From an uncultured Caulobacter sp. (GTDB lineage: Bacteria > Pseudomonadota > Alphaproteobacteria > Caulobacterales > Caulobacteraceae), in NCBI RefSeq assembly GCF_937900395.1, contig NZ_CALCDX010000230.1:1-21863 (forward strand): 21,863 bases of DNA. Reading direction: 5' to 3'. Made by a program: the position numbers and the translations under genes. This document shows, piece by piece, positions 1-7,240 of this stretch. Position 1 is the stretch's first letter, and every line of letters begins with the position of its first letter. The notes below the pieces were generated by a model that was given only the letters and a program-made list of their open reading frames with translations, did not search any database and was not told the DNA's origin.

Positions 1-1
1 G

Positions 2-94
2 AGCGAGTTCACCGGCATCGTGCACGAGCTGCGCGGCCACATCGGCGCCCTGCGCCAGGGTGCAGGCAAAGCTGGCGCCCCCATCCCGCAGTAA
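2..94 (+). CDS. C-terminal end of a probable ABC transporter ATP-binding protein (partial)
   Basis: The reading frame is open from the window edge to a TAA at 92-94 and encodes about 30 residues (starting SEFTGIVHELRGHI, ending in a loose Gly/Ala/Pro tail). No catalytic motif lies in this fragment. The call rests on position: it ends 23 bases before a NitT/TauT/SsuC-type permease, and such importers usually carry the ATPase gene next to the permease. A short amphipathic C-terminal helix is compatible with the end of such ATPases. It could be any other protein end, so the function is inferred from context alone. Confidence 0.5.
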   Translation, partial: SEFTGIVHELRGHIGALRQGAGKAGAPIPQ

Positions 95-117
95 CCACCC
101 ATCGACACACAAGCACC

Positions 118-885
118 ATGCACAAAAAAACCGCAGAACGCTGGTCCCCCTGGATCCTGCTGGGCGCCATCGTCGTGCTGTGGCAGATCATCTGCTCGGC
201 CTTCAATGTCTCGGAGTTCATCTTCCCCAGCCCCTGGGCCATCGGCACGCAGTTGGTCGAATTTGGCGGCGTGATTGCCGCCCACGCCTGGCGCACCTAT
301 TGGGTCACGATGGCGGGCTTTGGCATTGCCATCGTCGTGGGCGTCCTGCTGGGTTTTGTGATTGGCAGCTCGCGCCTGGCCTATGCGGCCGTGTACCCGC
401 TGATGACAGCCTTCAACGCACTGCCCAAGGCGGCCTTTGTGCCCATCCTTGTGGTGTGGTTCGGCATTGGCGTGGGGCCAGCCATCCTTACCGCCTTCCT
501 CATCAGCTTCTTTCCGATCATGGTGAACATCGCCACCGGCCTGGCCACACTGGAGCCCGAGCTCGAAGACGTGCTGCGCGTGCTGGGGGCAAAGCGCTGG
601 GATGTGCTGACCAAGGTGGGGCTGCCGCGCTCCATGCCCTACTTTTTTGGCTCGCTCAAGGTGGCGATCACGCTGGCGTTTGTGGGCACCACGGTGTCCG
701 AGATGACAGCGGCCAACGAGGGCATTGGCTACCTGCTCATCAGCGCGGGCTCGTCCATGCAGATGGGCCTGGCATTTGCGGGCCTGATGGTGGTGGGCGC
801 CATGGCCATGGCCATGTACGAGCTGTTCAGCGTGATTGAAAAGCACACCACCGGCTGGGCACACCGGGGCTCGCAGGGCGAGTGA
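118..885 (+). CDS. ABC transporter permease, NitT/TauT/SsuC-like
   Basis: This is a 255-residue inner membrane permease of the BPD_transp_1 type, the usual size for nitrate/sulfonate/taurine-class importers. It would form the membrane channel and dock the ATPase encoded just upstream. The sequence shows an N-terminal membrane segment (about residues 12-30), then further hydrophobic helices near 62-82, 104-130, 180-195 and 217-233. The EAA-type coupling loop lies at about residues 147-170, with the conserved Gly of LRVLGAKRW and the IxLP-like end KVGLP. The ATG at 118 has no clear ribosome site, which fits coupling to the preceding gene. The substrate cannot be read from the sequence; sulfonates, taurine, nitrate or a pyrimidine precursor are all possible. 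The following gene encodes a hydroxypyruvate isomerase, but a terminator-like hairpin separates them. Confidence 0.85.
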   Translation: MHKKTAERWSPWILLGAIVVLWQIICSAFNVSEFIFPSPWAIGTQLVEFGGVIAAHAWRTYWVTMAGFGIAIVVGVLLGFVIGSSRLAYAAVYPLMTAFNALPKAAFVPILVVWFGIGVGPAILTAFLISFFPIMVNIATGLATLEPELEDVLRVLGAKRWDVLTKVGLPRSMPYFFGSLKVAITLAFVGTTVSEMTAANEGIGYLLISAGSSMQMGLAFAGLMVVGAMAMAMYELFSVIEKHTTGWAHRGSQGE

Positions 886-909
886 CACAGGCGGTGACAA
901 TGCACCCGG

Positions 910-928
910 GGCGCCACTGGCGCCTTTT
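910..928 (+). terminator. Rho-independent terminator after the ABC permease
   Basis: A perfect stem GGCGCC (910-915), loop ACT, stem GGCGCC (919-924) is followed directly by TTTT (925-928). It lies 25 bases after the permease stop. It would end the importer transcript and separate it from the isomerase gene. Confidence 0.7.
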
Positions 929-988
929 GTCATCCACCCGACGCCCTCCAGGCCGGCCCTGCACCACCGCAGCCTGAAAGACCTTTGC

Positions 989-2143
989 ATGCCCCGTTTT
1001 GCCGCCAACCTGTCCATGCTCTACAACGATGTGGACTTTCTCGACCGCTTTGCCGCTGCCGCCCGTGATGGCTTCAAGGGCGTGGAGTTTCTCTTTCCCT
1101 ATGCCTACCCGGCGCACGACCTGGCCACGCGTCTGCAGGCCAATGGCTTGCAGCAGGTGCTGTTCAACGCCCCGCCGGGCAACTGGGATGCGGGCGAGCG
1201 CGGCCTGGCCTGCCTGCCCGGGCGCGAGGCGGAGTTTCGCGGCAGCATTGCCCAGGCCCTTGCATACGCTTGCGCGCTGCAATGCCCCCGCATCCACGTC
1301 ATGGCTGGCGTGGTGCCGCAGGGCGCTGACACAGCCACCGTGCGCGCCAGCTACATCGCCAACGTGCGCCACGCGGCAGAGCAGGCCGCCCCGCACGGCA
1401 TCCACATCCTGCTCGAACCCATCAACCACCGCGACATGCCCGGCTACTTCCTGAACCGCCAGGACCAGGCCCATGCGCTGATCGCCGAGATCGGCGCGGC
1501 CAACGGCTCGATCCACCCGCTGGACGTGCGCGATCGTCAGGGCTGGGAAAACGCCCTGGGCGACTTCGGCCGCGAGACCGGCGGCAAGGCCGACGTCCTG
1601 CTGAACAACGCCGGGGTGGCCCGCTTTGGCGTGCTGGAGGACATGTCCGACGCCGATTGCGACATCCAGATCGACGTCAACATCAAGGGCGTGATCAACG
1701 GCGCGCGAGCGGGGCTTCCGCTGTTGAAGGCCGCCGGCGGTCGGCTGATCAACATCGCTTCGTGCGCGGGGCTCTATGGCTCGCCGAAGCTGGCGGTCTA
1801 TTCGGCCACCAAGTTCGCGGTGCGCGGCCTCTCCGAAGCGCTGGACATCGAATACGGCCGCCACGGCGTCAGCGTCGCCTGCGTCATGCCGTGGTTCATC
1901 GAGACGCCAATCCTGAACGCCGGAGCGTCAGGCACGAACGAGCACATGAGCGACGCCCTGCGCGCCGGCGGCCTCGAGGTCTATCCGGTCGAGGACGCCG
2001 CGCAGGTGGTCTGGGAGGCGGCGCAGGGCAAGGCCCTGCACTACTTCGTGGGCAAGCGGGCGAAGCAGATGCGCTTCGCCACCAGCCACATGCCCAACGT
2101 CGTTAGGAAGCAGCTCCGCTCGCGGCCCCTACTGTCGACTTGA
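989..2143 (+). CDS. Chimeric ORF: hydroxypyruvate isomerase N-terminus joined in frame to a short-chain dehydrogenase lacking its N-terminus
   Basis: This is one open frame of 384 residues made of parts of two unrelated enzymes. Residues 1 to about 171 match hydroxypyruvate isomerase (Hyi/Gip family TIM barrel): start MPRFAANLSMLYND, GVEFLFPY near 31, NAPPGNWDAGERG near 60, and LLEPINHRDMPGYFLNRQDQ with E143, the first of two catalytic Glu of the family. The second half of the barrel, with the other Glu and metal ligands, is absent. From about residue 168 the frame is an SDR: NNAG at 206-209, catalytic S258, Y271 and K275 (YSATK), and a PW(F)xxTP loop. The SDR's TGxxxGIG cofactor loop and first about 50 residues are missing. 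Neither half should work. A natural bifunctional enzyme is unlikely. The start at 989 is chosen because it gives the canonical isomerase N-terminus. The 3' end overlaps the convergent hydrolase gene by 41 bases. Confidence 0.85.
   Translation: MPRFAANLSMLYNDVDFLDRFAAAARDGFKGVEFLFPYAYPAHDLATRLQANGLQQVLFNAPPGNWDAGERGLACLPGREAEFRGSIAQALAYACALQCPRIHVMAGVVPQGADTATVRASYIANVRHAAEQAAPHGIHILLEPINHRDMPGYFLNRQDQAHALIAEIGAANGSIHPLDVRDRQGWENALGDFGRETGGKADVLLNNAGVARFGVLEDMSDADCDIQIDVNIKGVINGARAGLPLLKAAGGRLINIASCAGLYGSPKLAVYSATKFAVRGLSEALDIEYGRHGVSVACVMPWFIETPILNAGASGTNEHMSDALRAGGLEVYPVEDAAQVVWEAAQGKALHYFVGKRAKQMRFATSHMPNVVRKQLRSRPLLST
1479..1504. other. Probable chimeric join (betaproteobacterial to alphaproteobacterial sequence)
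   Basis: The codons here read IAEIGAAN. In hydroxypyruvate isomerases, FLNRQDQAHA is followed by a similar GAxN and then a hydrophobic strand leading to DLYH. In SDRs, a similar A-E-(I/L)-G stretch precedes SIHPLDVRD. The segment therefore fits both parents and marks where the source changes. The exact break cannot be placed more finely. Confidence 0.75.
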
Positions 2144-3320
2144 GGCCGTCCAGCGGGGTGCGATCGGTCGAGATCGCGATCGGCTTGGCGACCGCCTTGT
2201 CGACAGCCGGCCCCAGCGCCTTGGCGGGGGTGATCGGGGCCGATGCGGGCTCGGTCACCGGCCCCAGCGGACCGCCCTGCCCCTGCGTAGAGGCGGGCTC
2301 GACATGGGCGACAGCGCTGGCGGCGTAGACGACCGGCGGCTTGCCGTCGGCGGTCAGGCTGGCGATGTCCGAAGGCGCGATGTCGTCCACGGTCGGCAGG
2401 TGCGCGGCCGAGGCGTTGTGACGGCCGAAGCGATAGAAGATGTGCATTCCCACCTGGGCCACCCGCAGCAGGCGCGGGCCCCAGCCCGGCGAAACGTTGG
2501 TGGTGTGGAAGTGGGTGGCCGAGCCGACCTGGTTGCTGATCGCGCCCGACAGCGCGCGGGCGGCGATCTTGCGGGCCCGGTTCCAGGCGCTGACGTCGCG
2601 CGCGTGGCGCATCGAGCCGTCGCAGGCGAAGCTGAACTGGCAGCCCGTGCGGTTATAGGCGCCTTGGAACACCACGCCGCAGATCGACTTCGGGAAGGCG
2701 GGATGGCGCACGCGGTTCATGACCACCTGGGCCACGGCCGCCTGGCCGCTGGGGGTCTCGCCGCGCGCTTCGTAATAGACGGCGTCAGCTAGGCACTCCA
2801 GCTCGCGCGAGCTTTCCAGGGCGTTGCCGAGCTGGAACGGGCCGGCGGCGCCGGGCGTTAAGGAACCGAAGCTGGCTCGCAGCATCAGCGGACCGGTGCG
2901 GCCGCTCTGGCCGGGCATCAGGGTCGCGCCGGCGCCTTCGAGGCGGGCGGCCAGTTGGGCCGACTGACGATCGCGCTGATCGACGGCGGCGAAAAGGAAG
3001 GGATCATGACGCTTGGCCACGGCGAGGGCGCCGGGGTCCATACGCGTAGCCGCGCTGACCATGGCCGCGTCCGAAAAGCTTCCGGAGGCGCCATCGGCCA
3101 AGCGGGCGACGCGGGCGTGCGTGGAGGCCGATTGGGCCAGGCCACCCATCAGGTAAACGCCGCCCAGGGCCAGACCCGTGATGGATCCGACCAATACGGC
3201 GCCGACCAGCCCGCGCGCGTCCGCGCGCGTCTGCGACTTGATATACAAAACTCGTGTCCTGCGCGGCGAGGGCGCTCCGGCCCCCCGACAAAAACCGCTT
3301 CGAGATCCCCGGAAAAGCAC
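2103..3320 (-). CDS. Cell wall hydrolase, SleB/Hydrolase_2 family
   Basis: This membrane-anchored peptidoglycan hydrolase of up to 405 residues probably acts in the periplasm. An N-terminal membrane segment lies near residues 38-60 (GLVGAVLVGSITGLALGG). A spacer follows, then the SleB-type catalytic domain at about 172-298 with LADAVYYEARGE (E185 is the likely catalytic acid), AAVAQVVMNRVRHP, CGVVFQGAY and GATHFHT-like strands. The C-terminal 100 residues are Pro/Ala-rich and look disordered. The family cleaves the glycan strand in spore cortex, and in alphaproteobacteria is thought to act in wall remodelling. The far-upstream start at 3320 is doubtful; a TTG about 25 codons in (LYIKSQTRADARG) would place the membrane anchor close to the N-terminus. 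Its 3' end overlaps the SDR gene tail to tail. Confidence 0.85.
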   Translation of the reverse strand: MLFRGSRSGFCRGAGAPSPRRTRVLYIKSQTRADARGLVGAVLVGSITGLALGGVYLMGGLAQSASTHARVARLADGASGSFSDAAMVSAATRMDPGALAVAKRHDPFLFAAVDQRDRQSAQLAARLEGAGATLMPGQSGRTGPLMLRASFGSLTPGAAGPFQLGNALESSRELECLADAVYYEARGETPSGQAAVAQVVMNRVRHPAFPKSICGVVFQGAYNRTGCQFSFACDGSMRHARDVSAWNRARKIAARALSGAISNQVGSATHFHTTNVSPGWGPRLLRVAQVGMHIFYRFGRHNASAAHLPTVDDIAPSDIASLTADGKPPVVYAASAVAHVEPASTQGQGGPLGPVTEPASAPITPAKALGPAVDKAVAKPIAISTDRTPLDGLKSTVGAASGAAS

Positions 3321-3611
3321 TGTCGGGGAGGCCTTCGAAGCGGGGGATTGGCCGTATCACGACGTGGCCAAGATCCCGCTGTTAGCGGCTTATGAACGAT
3401 TGGTGACCGACTCGCAAGCGCTCCGGACCCGTCCAAAGCCCCCTTGCGCGCTCCGGTCGCAGCGTCAAATCGTTAATCCGTTGAATCCGCGTAAAAAGCT
3501 GGACAGGAGCGATCGACGATTTTTTTCGCCCTCAAAACCCTTACGCCGCCTGATTTCCACCCATGGTGGCGCTAAAGCTGCGACCTCGCCCGCCGCAGCC
3601 GTCGCGATAAA
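3321..3611. other. Intergenic region upstream of the cell wall hydrolase
   Basis: No credible gene is seen. The stretch is less GC-rich than its surroundings, with TTAATCC and a run of seven T near 3520, and has a GAATC (GANTC-type CcrM methylation) site at 3483-3487. It should hold the minus-strand hydrolase promoter, but no convincing -35/-10 pair could be fixed. Confidence 0.4.
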
Positions 3612-3630
3612 AAGGTTAATACGGAACCTT
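3606..3630 (-). terminator. Possible rho-independent terminator of the HAAS membrane protein operon
   Basis: Read on the minus strand, stem AAGGTT (3630-3625), loop CCGTATT, stem AACCTT (3617-3612) runs straight into more T residues (TTTTTAT overall). It begins about 27 bases after the stop of the gene ending at 3657. The stem is short and AT-rich, so it would be weak. Confidence 0.45.
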
Positions 3631-3656
3631 AAGCTGAGCTTTCCGCCGGGGGACTT

Positions 3657-4628
3657 TTAGCGCCCCCGGGCGAGCCGCCAGCCGTGAACCGCGACCTTGA
3701 GCAGGTAGATGGCGGCGGCGGCCCACAGGGTGATTTCGAAGGTCAGGTCCAGAACGCGCTGCAGGTTGGCCAGACCTGCTTCCGACGCCGCGGGCGCCAG
3801 CACCGTGATCAGGGGCTGAGCGGGCCACAGCGCCCAGACCAAGACGAGGCCGCCCACCGCGCCGACGATCTCGGCGAGATTGCGCGCCGAGGTCCAGCCC
3901 GGCTTGACGACCAGGAACAGGGACGAAACCACCTGAACCACCGCCAGGGCCAGAATGGGCCAGTAGAGCTCTTGGAACACAGGCGAGACCTGCAGGAACG
4001 CCTGCCCCCCGCGCGTGGTGATCACATTATCCGCGGGGAATGCGACGACGCCCGTCCACCAGGCGATGAACAGCCCCATGGCGACCAGCTCGAACAGGCC
4101 GTCGAACCGGCTCTTGGCGAACCAGTCCTTGCTGTCGGGTACGCGCGGCAGCTCGCTGACCTTCCAGTTGGTGAAGTCGCCCAGCTTGATCCAGCCGCGC
4201 TCGATCGCCGCCCCGACCACGGTGGCGAAGCCGATCAGGCTGAGGGCCGTCGGGATAAAGTCGTTTACCGTGCGCATCACCAGCCGCGCATCGCCGTGGG
4301 CCGTGAGCAGGGCCACGCCCGCCGGGATGACGGCCGCCAGGGCGGCGATCGCCAGCAGCACCTTCACGCCGAACATCCAGAACGGATAGAGCTCCGGGCC
4401 GATCAGGGTGGCGCGCGGGCCGTAACGCCCCGCGACCGCGATCGGATGGCCGATCTCGCGAAGCAGCTCTTCGACCTCGCGCTTGTCGAGCGCACGGCCA
4501 AGGGTCGCCTCCCGCTCCTCGATGCGGTTGACGATCAGGTCGCGCAGTTCGGCGATGATGTCCTCGCGTTGCGCCTTGGGCAGCAGGGCCGCCACGGCGG
4601 CGAGATAACGATCCACGAGATCGCTCAT
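3657..4628 (-). CDS. HAAS-domain integral membrane protein partnered with PadR
   Basis: This 323-residue protein has a cytosolic helical N-terminus and about six membrane helices. Residues 1-70 form a HAAS/DUF1700-like domain: MSDLVDRYLAAVAALLP, REDIIAELRDLI, then EIGHPIAVAGRYG (59-70), the family's 'G-P-x-x-VA-x-x-YG' turn. Hydrophobic segments lie at about 85-108, 124-143, 178-197, 220-241, 250-268 and 297-315. HAAS domains are typically encoded beside PadR repressors and are thought to sense or transmit membrane signals; the exact function is unknown. The start at 4628 is chosen because it has AAAGGA upstream and gives the domain its usual N-terminus; longer reading would run into the padR gene. 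The gene lies 32 bases behind padR in the same operon. Confidence 0.8.
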   Translation of the reverse strand: MSDLVDRYLAAVAALLPKAQREDIIAELRDLIVNRIEEREATLGRALDKREVEELLREIGHPIAVAGRYGPRATLIGPELYPFWMFGVKVLLAIAALAAVIPAGVALLTAHGDARLVMRTVNDFIPTALSLIGFATVVGAAIERGWIKLGDFTNWKVSELPRVPDSKDWFAKSRFDGLFELVAMGLFIAWWTGVVAFPADNVITTRGGQAFLQVSPVFQELYWPILALAVVQVVSSLFLVVKPGWTSARNLAEIVGAVGGLVLVWALWPAQPLITVLAPAASEAGLANLQRVLDLTFEITLWAAAAIYLLKVAVHGWRLARGR

Positions 4629-4660
4629 GTCATGGGGTCCTTTGGTGAGGGTCGCCGCTG

Positions 4661-4990
4661 TCACAGCAGAGGCTCGAGGGCGGCGTTGATCGCGCGCCAT
4701 TCGTCGGCGAGGCGCGCCAGCACGGCCCGGCCCTCCTCCGACAGCTGGTAGAAACGCTTCTTGCGCTTGTCTTCCTCGCGCCATTCGCTGGCGAGCAGGC
4801 CCTGGGCCTCCAGCCGGCGGAGCATGGGATAGAGCGCGCCTTCGTCGATCTCGACGCCCACGGACGCGAGGGCCTGGCGCAGGCCGTAGCCGTAGCGCTC
4901 CTCCCGCAGCTGGGCGAGGACGGCGAGAATCAGAGTCCCCCGCCGCAGCTCCTGACGGAGCGATTCAAAGATGTCCGTATCGGTCGGCAT
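4661..4990 (-). CDS. PadR-family transcriptional repressor
   Basis: This 109-residue DNA-binding protein is of the short PadR class (PadR-s2, with a reduced C-terminal dimer helix). The winged helix spans about residues 12-90: LRQELRRGTLILAVLAQL, the RYGYGLRQAL helix, the recognition segment EIDEGALYPMLRRLEAQGLL (49-67), and the basic wing WREEDKRKKRFYQLSEEGR. These are hallmark PadR features. The start at 4990 is chosen to match family length; the open frame extends further upstream through the palindromic control region but has no family support. PadR proteins commonly repress their own operon together with a membrane partner, and the HAAS protein gene follows directly. The ligand is unknown. 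Confidence 0.9.
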   Translation of the reverse strand: MPTDTDIFESLRQELRRGTLILAVLAQLREERYGYGLRQALASVGVEIDEGALYPMLRRLEAQGLLASEWREEDKRKKRFYQLSEEGRAVLARLADEWRAINAALEPLL

Positions 4991-5007
4991 GAACGTGTGC
5001 GCCACAT

Positions 5008-5038
5008 AGTGTGCATCACATGGTGTGTGACGCACACT
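5008..5038. promoter_or_regulatory. Imperfect palindrome, probable PadR operator
   Basis: The arms AGTGTGCATCACA (5008-5020) and TGTGACGCACACT (5026-5038) are inverted repeats with one mismatch around TGGTG. The site lies 18 bases upstream of the padR start and between the divergent genes. A second inverted pair, TGTGTGAC (5024-5031) and GTCACACA (5043-5050), overlaps it, and ACTGT/ACAGT flanks 5036-5052. The density of TGTG/CACA half-sites suggests cooperative binding by the neighbouring repressor. Confidence 0.6.
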
Positions 5039-5067
5039 GTATGTCACACAGTACGAAAGGGAGTCAA
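5039..5067 (-). promoter_or_regulatory. Candidate padR promoter overlapping the palindromes
   Basis: On the minus strand TTGACT (5067-5062) is followed after 17 bases by ACATAC (5044-5039), a poor -10. The downstream element lies within the TGTG/CACA repeats, so a bound repressor would block it. This fits autorepression. The assignment is tentative. Confidence 0.35.
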
Positions 5068-5127
5068 TGGCGGCGCTCGACATTGCCTCCGCGACCCGCG
5101 GCGTGCTGTTGTGCAACCTTGAGTTCG

Positions 5128-6675
5128 ATGCCTTTCGAGGGGGCGAGTTTGCGTCGATTGTTCCTGGCCGCCGCCGCGGCGGTGCTGCTGACCGGATCAG
5201 CCGTGGCCGACACCAGGCCGCAGGCCGCGCCGCCGCCGTCCTCGCAGGAGAGCTTCGACCTGGCGATCCAGGAGGTCGGGGCCGACCTGCAGAAAGGCGA
5301 CTACGCCCACGCTCGCGAGGTGCTGGAGCGCGCGCGCCGCTCGCCCTATTTCGCGAAGGCGCCGGCCCCGATGCGCCACGCCATCGCGCTGATGATCGCC
5401 GGCATCGCCACCGACGCCAAGGATTGGCCCGCCGCCCGCGCCGCGATTATCGAGGCCTCCGAAATGGCCGACGCCGGGAAGGAAGACTGGCTTCTGCGCC
5501 TCCAGATCGCCGCGGCGTCGGGCGACAAGGCCGGAGCCGTCTCCGCCTTGACCACGCTGGCGACGCGCTATCCCGAGACGGTCGCGACCCTCCCCGACGA
5601 GACCATCGCTTACGAGCTCAACGCGGCTCGGCGCCTGCCCGACGGAGAGGCCAGGGTCTTCGCCTTGGCTGACGCCCTGTTCGCCAAATGGAAGCCGCAA
5701 AACCCCTTCGAGGATCTGAGCGGCGAGCGCGCGGACTATGTGCTTGGCCTGCTGGCCCGGAACCGCTTGGCCGACGCCGAGGCCGCGGCCCGGCTGATCA
5801 CCAGGGATGAGGTCTTGATCGGCATGCGCGCCGACAAGCGCTTCGACAAGGTGGACGAGGGCGCGCCCGACCGGCTCTCGCCCAAGACTGGCTCGCTGGC
5901 GCGGTTGAAGGCGGTCGACGCCCTGCTGGCCGCCCACGGCGACAGGATCAGCGGCCCGACCGCCAAGGCCGAGGCGCTGATGGACCTGGGCCGCTTTTCC
6001 GAAGCGCTGACGGTGATCGACGCGGCTCTGGCTCGCGCCAACAGCGCGCCGGACGGGTTCGTTGACCTGGAGACGCGCCTGGGCTGGGCGCACAACGTCC
6101 GCAATCAGATCCTGTCGCAGATGGGACGGCGGGAAGAGGCCATCGAGGCGCTGGAGATTGGCGCCCGCACCCCAGAGAATGGTCGACCCAATGTCAATCA
6201 GACCCTGAACCTGGGCGCCGCCCAGATGACGGCGGGTCGCTCCAAGGCGGCCCTGGCCACGGTCGGCAGCGTGCGCCTCGATCACATGTCGCCCTACGGT
6301 CGCGCGGTGGCGCTGAAGATCACCGTCTGCGCCGCGAGCGACCTGGGCGACAAGGACACCGCTCAGACGGCGCTGAAGACGCTCCGCGACCTGGGCGACG
6401 AGGCGAAGGGCAATACTCTGGACGCGCTGCTTTGCGTCAATGACCTGGACGCCGCCGCCGCGGTTGTCATCAAGCGCCTTGGTTCGCCGGACCTGAGACG
6501 CGCGACGCTGCTGACCCTGCAGGACACGCCCTCTCTTCCCAACCAGACGGCCTACGACGCCGCGCGCGCCGCCAGCAGGGCCGCTTTGCGAAAACGCCCC
6601 GACGTGGTCGCCGCGGTCGAGCCCGTGGGACGCATTCTGCGCTACCGGATCGAGGATCTCTGGCAGGTTCCGTAG
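5128..6675 (+). CDS. Secreted helical-repeat (TPR-like) protein of unknown function
   Basis: This is a 515-residue protein with a classic signal peptide (basic LRR, then LFLAAAAAVLLTGSAVA, probable cut after A27 before DTRPQ). The mature part is Ala-rich and entirely helical. It has repeated paired-helix units of TPR or Sel1-like character: DLQKGDYAHAREVLERARRS near 53, DAKDWPAARAAIIEASEMAD, a later ALMDLGRFSEALTVIDAALA unit, and QILSQMGRREEAIEALEIGA. No catalytic motif is seen, so a periplasmic scaffold or binding role is plausible. The ATG at 5128 is chosen because it directly precedes the signal peptide; the open frame before it lies in the control region. It diverges from the padR operon and may be under the same repressor. 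Confidence 0.75.
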   Translation: MPFEGASLRRLFLAAAAAVLLTGSAVADTRPQAAPPPSSQESFDLAIQEVGADLQKGDYAHAREVLERARRSPYFAKAPAPMRHAIALMIAGIATDAKDWPAARAAIIEASEMADAGKEDWLLRLQIAAASGDKAGAVSALTTLATRYPETVATLPDETIAYELNAARRLPDGEARVFALADALFAKWKPQNPFEDLSGERADYVLGLLARNRLADAEAAARLITRDEVLIGMRADKRFDKVDEGAPDRLSPKTGSLARLKAVDALLAAHGDRISGPTAKAEALMDLGRFSEALTVIDAALARANSAPDGFVDLETRLGWAHNVRNQILSQMGRREEAIEALEIGARTPENGRPNVNQTLNLGAAQMTAGRSKAALATVGSVRLDHMSPYGRAVALKITVCAASDLGDKDTAQTALKTLRDLGDEAKGNTLDALLCVNDLDAAAAVVIKRLGSPDLRRATLLTLQDTPSLPNQTAYDAARAASRAALRKRPDVVAAVEPVGRILRYRIEDLWQVP

Positions 6676-6742
6676 CGGCGCGGAGCCGCGCATTCATGCG
6701 CCGCGCGTTTGATCCGCCGAAGAGCCGATGGAGAATCCGCCC

Positions 6743-7168
6743 ATGGCCGACCTTTCCCGCTTCGTCGAGGCGCAGGCCGCGACCTACCAGACCGCGCTGG
6801 CCGAGCTCCGGCGTGGACGCAAGGAGAGCCACTGGATGTGGTTCGTCTTTCCGCAGATCCAGGGCCTGGGCTCCAGCCCGACCGCGCGCTTCTACGCGAT
6901 CGCCGACCTGGCCGAAGCCGAGGCCTATCTGGCGCATCCGGTGCTGGGACCGCGCCTGCGCGAGGTCGTGTCGGTGATCGTCGCCCTGCCCGGCGACGAC
7001 GCCCACGCGGTGTTCGGCTCGCCTGACGACCTGAAGCTGCGGTCGAGCCTGACCCTGTTCCAGGCCGCGGCGCCGGACGAGGCGGTCTTCGGCGAGGCGC
7101 TGGCCAAGTACTTCGGCGGCGCGCCCGATGAGAGGACGCTGGAACGGTTGCGGCCGAACCATAGGTAG
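6743..7168 (+). CDS. DUF1810 family protein
   Basis: This is a 141-residue cytosolic protein that matches DUF1810 (YbiA-unrelated, calpastatin-like in old annotations) over its full length. Visible family features are DLSRFVEAQAATYQTALAEL at the start, then RRGRKESHWMWFVFPQIQGLG, a GSPDDLKLRSSLTLF segment, and the C-terminal DERTLERL. The function of the family is unknown. The start at 6743 is preferred over ATG 6728 because GGAGA lies 8 bases upstream and the usual family N-terminus is MxDLxRF. It stands alone, 67 bases after the secreted repeat protein, with no clear partner. Confidence 0.88.
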   Translation: MADLSRFVEAQAATYQTALAELRRGRKESHWMWFVFPQIQGLGSSPTARFYAIADLAEAEAYLAHPVLGPRLREVVSVIVALPGDDAHAVFGSPDDLKLRSSLTLFQAAAPDEAVFGEALAKYFGGAPDERTLERLRPNHR

Positions 7169-7240
7169 TCGCCCCGACTGCGATCGCGCCCCGGCCGGGG
7201 TACTATCGCCGCCCAAGCGCTAGAGCTCCGGGAGAACGCC

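Noticed and set aside
989..2143. A natural bifunctional hydroxypyruvate isomerase-dehydrogenase
   Set aside because: Each half lacks essential parts (second barrel half with the second catalytic Glu; SDR cofactor loop), so the fusion has no complete active site.
3612..3634. A CtrA-type site (TTAA-N7-TTAA) before the hydrolase gene
   Set aside because: The two TTAA words here are separated by nine bases, not seven, and the same bases form a terminator-like hairpin.
3178..3660. A plus-strand frame of 160 codons over the start of the hydrolase and the gap
   Set aside because: It has no ribosome site or protein character and partly overlaps the hydrolase coding strand.
5197..6693. A 498-codon minus-strand frame opposite the secreted repeat protein
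   Set aside because: The sense frame has a signal peptide and helical repeats; the antisense product is Gly/Arg/Gln-rich with no recognisable fold.
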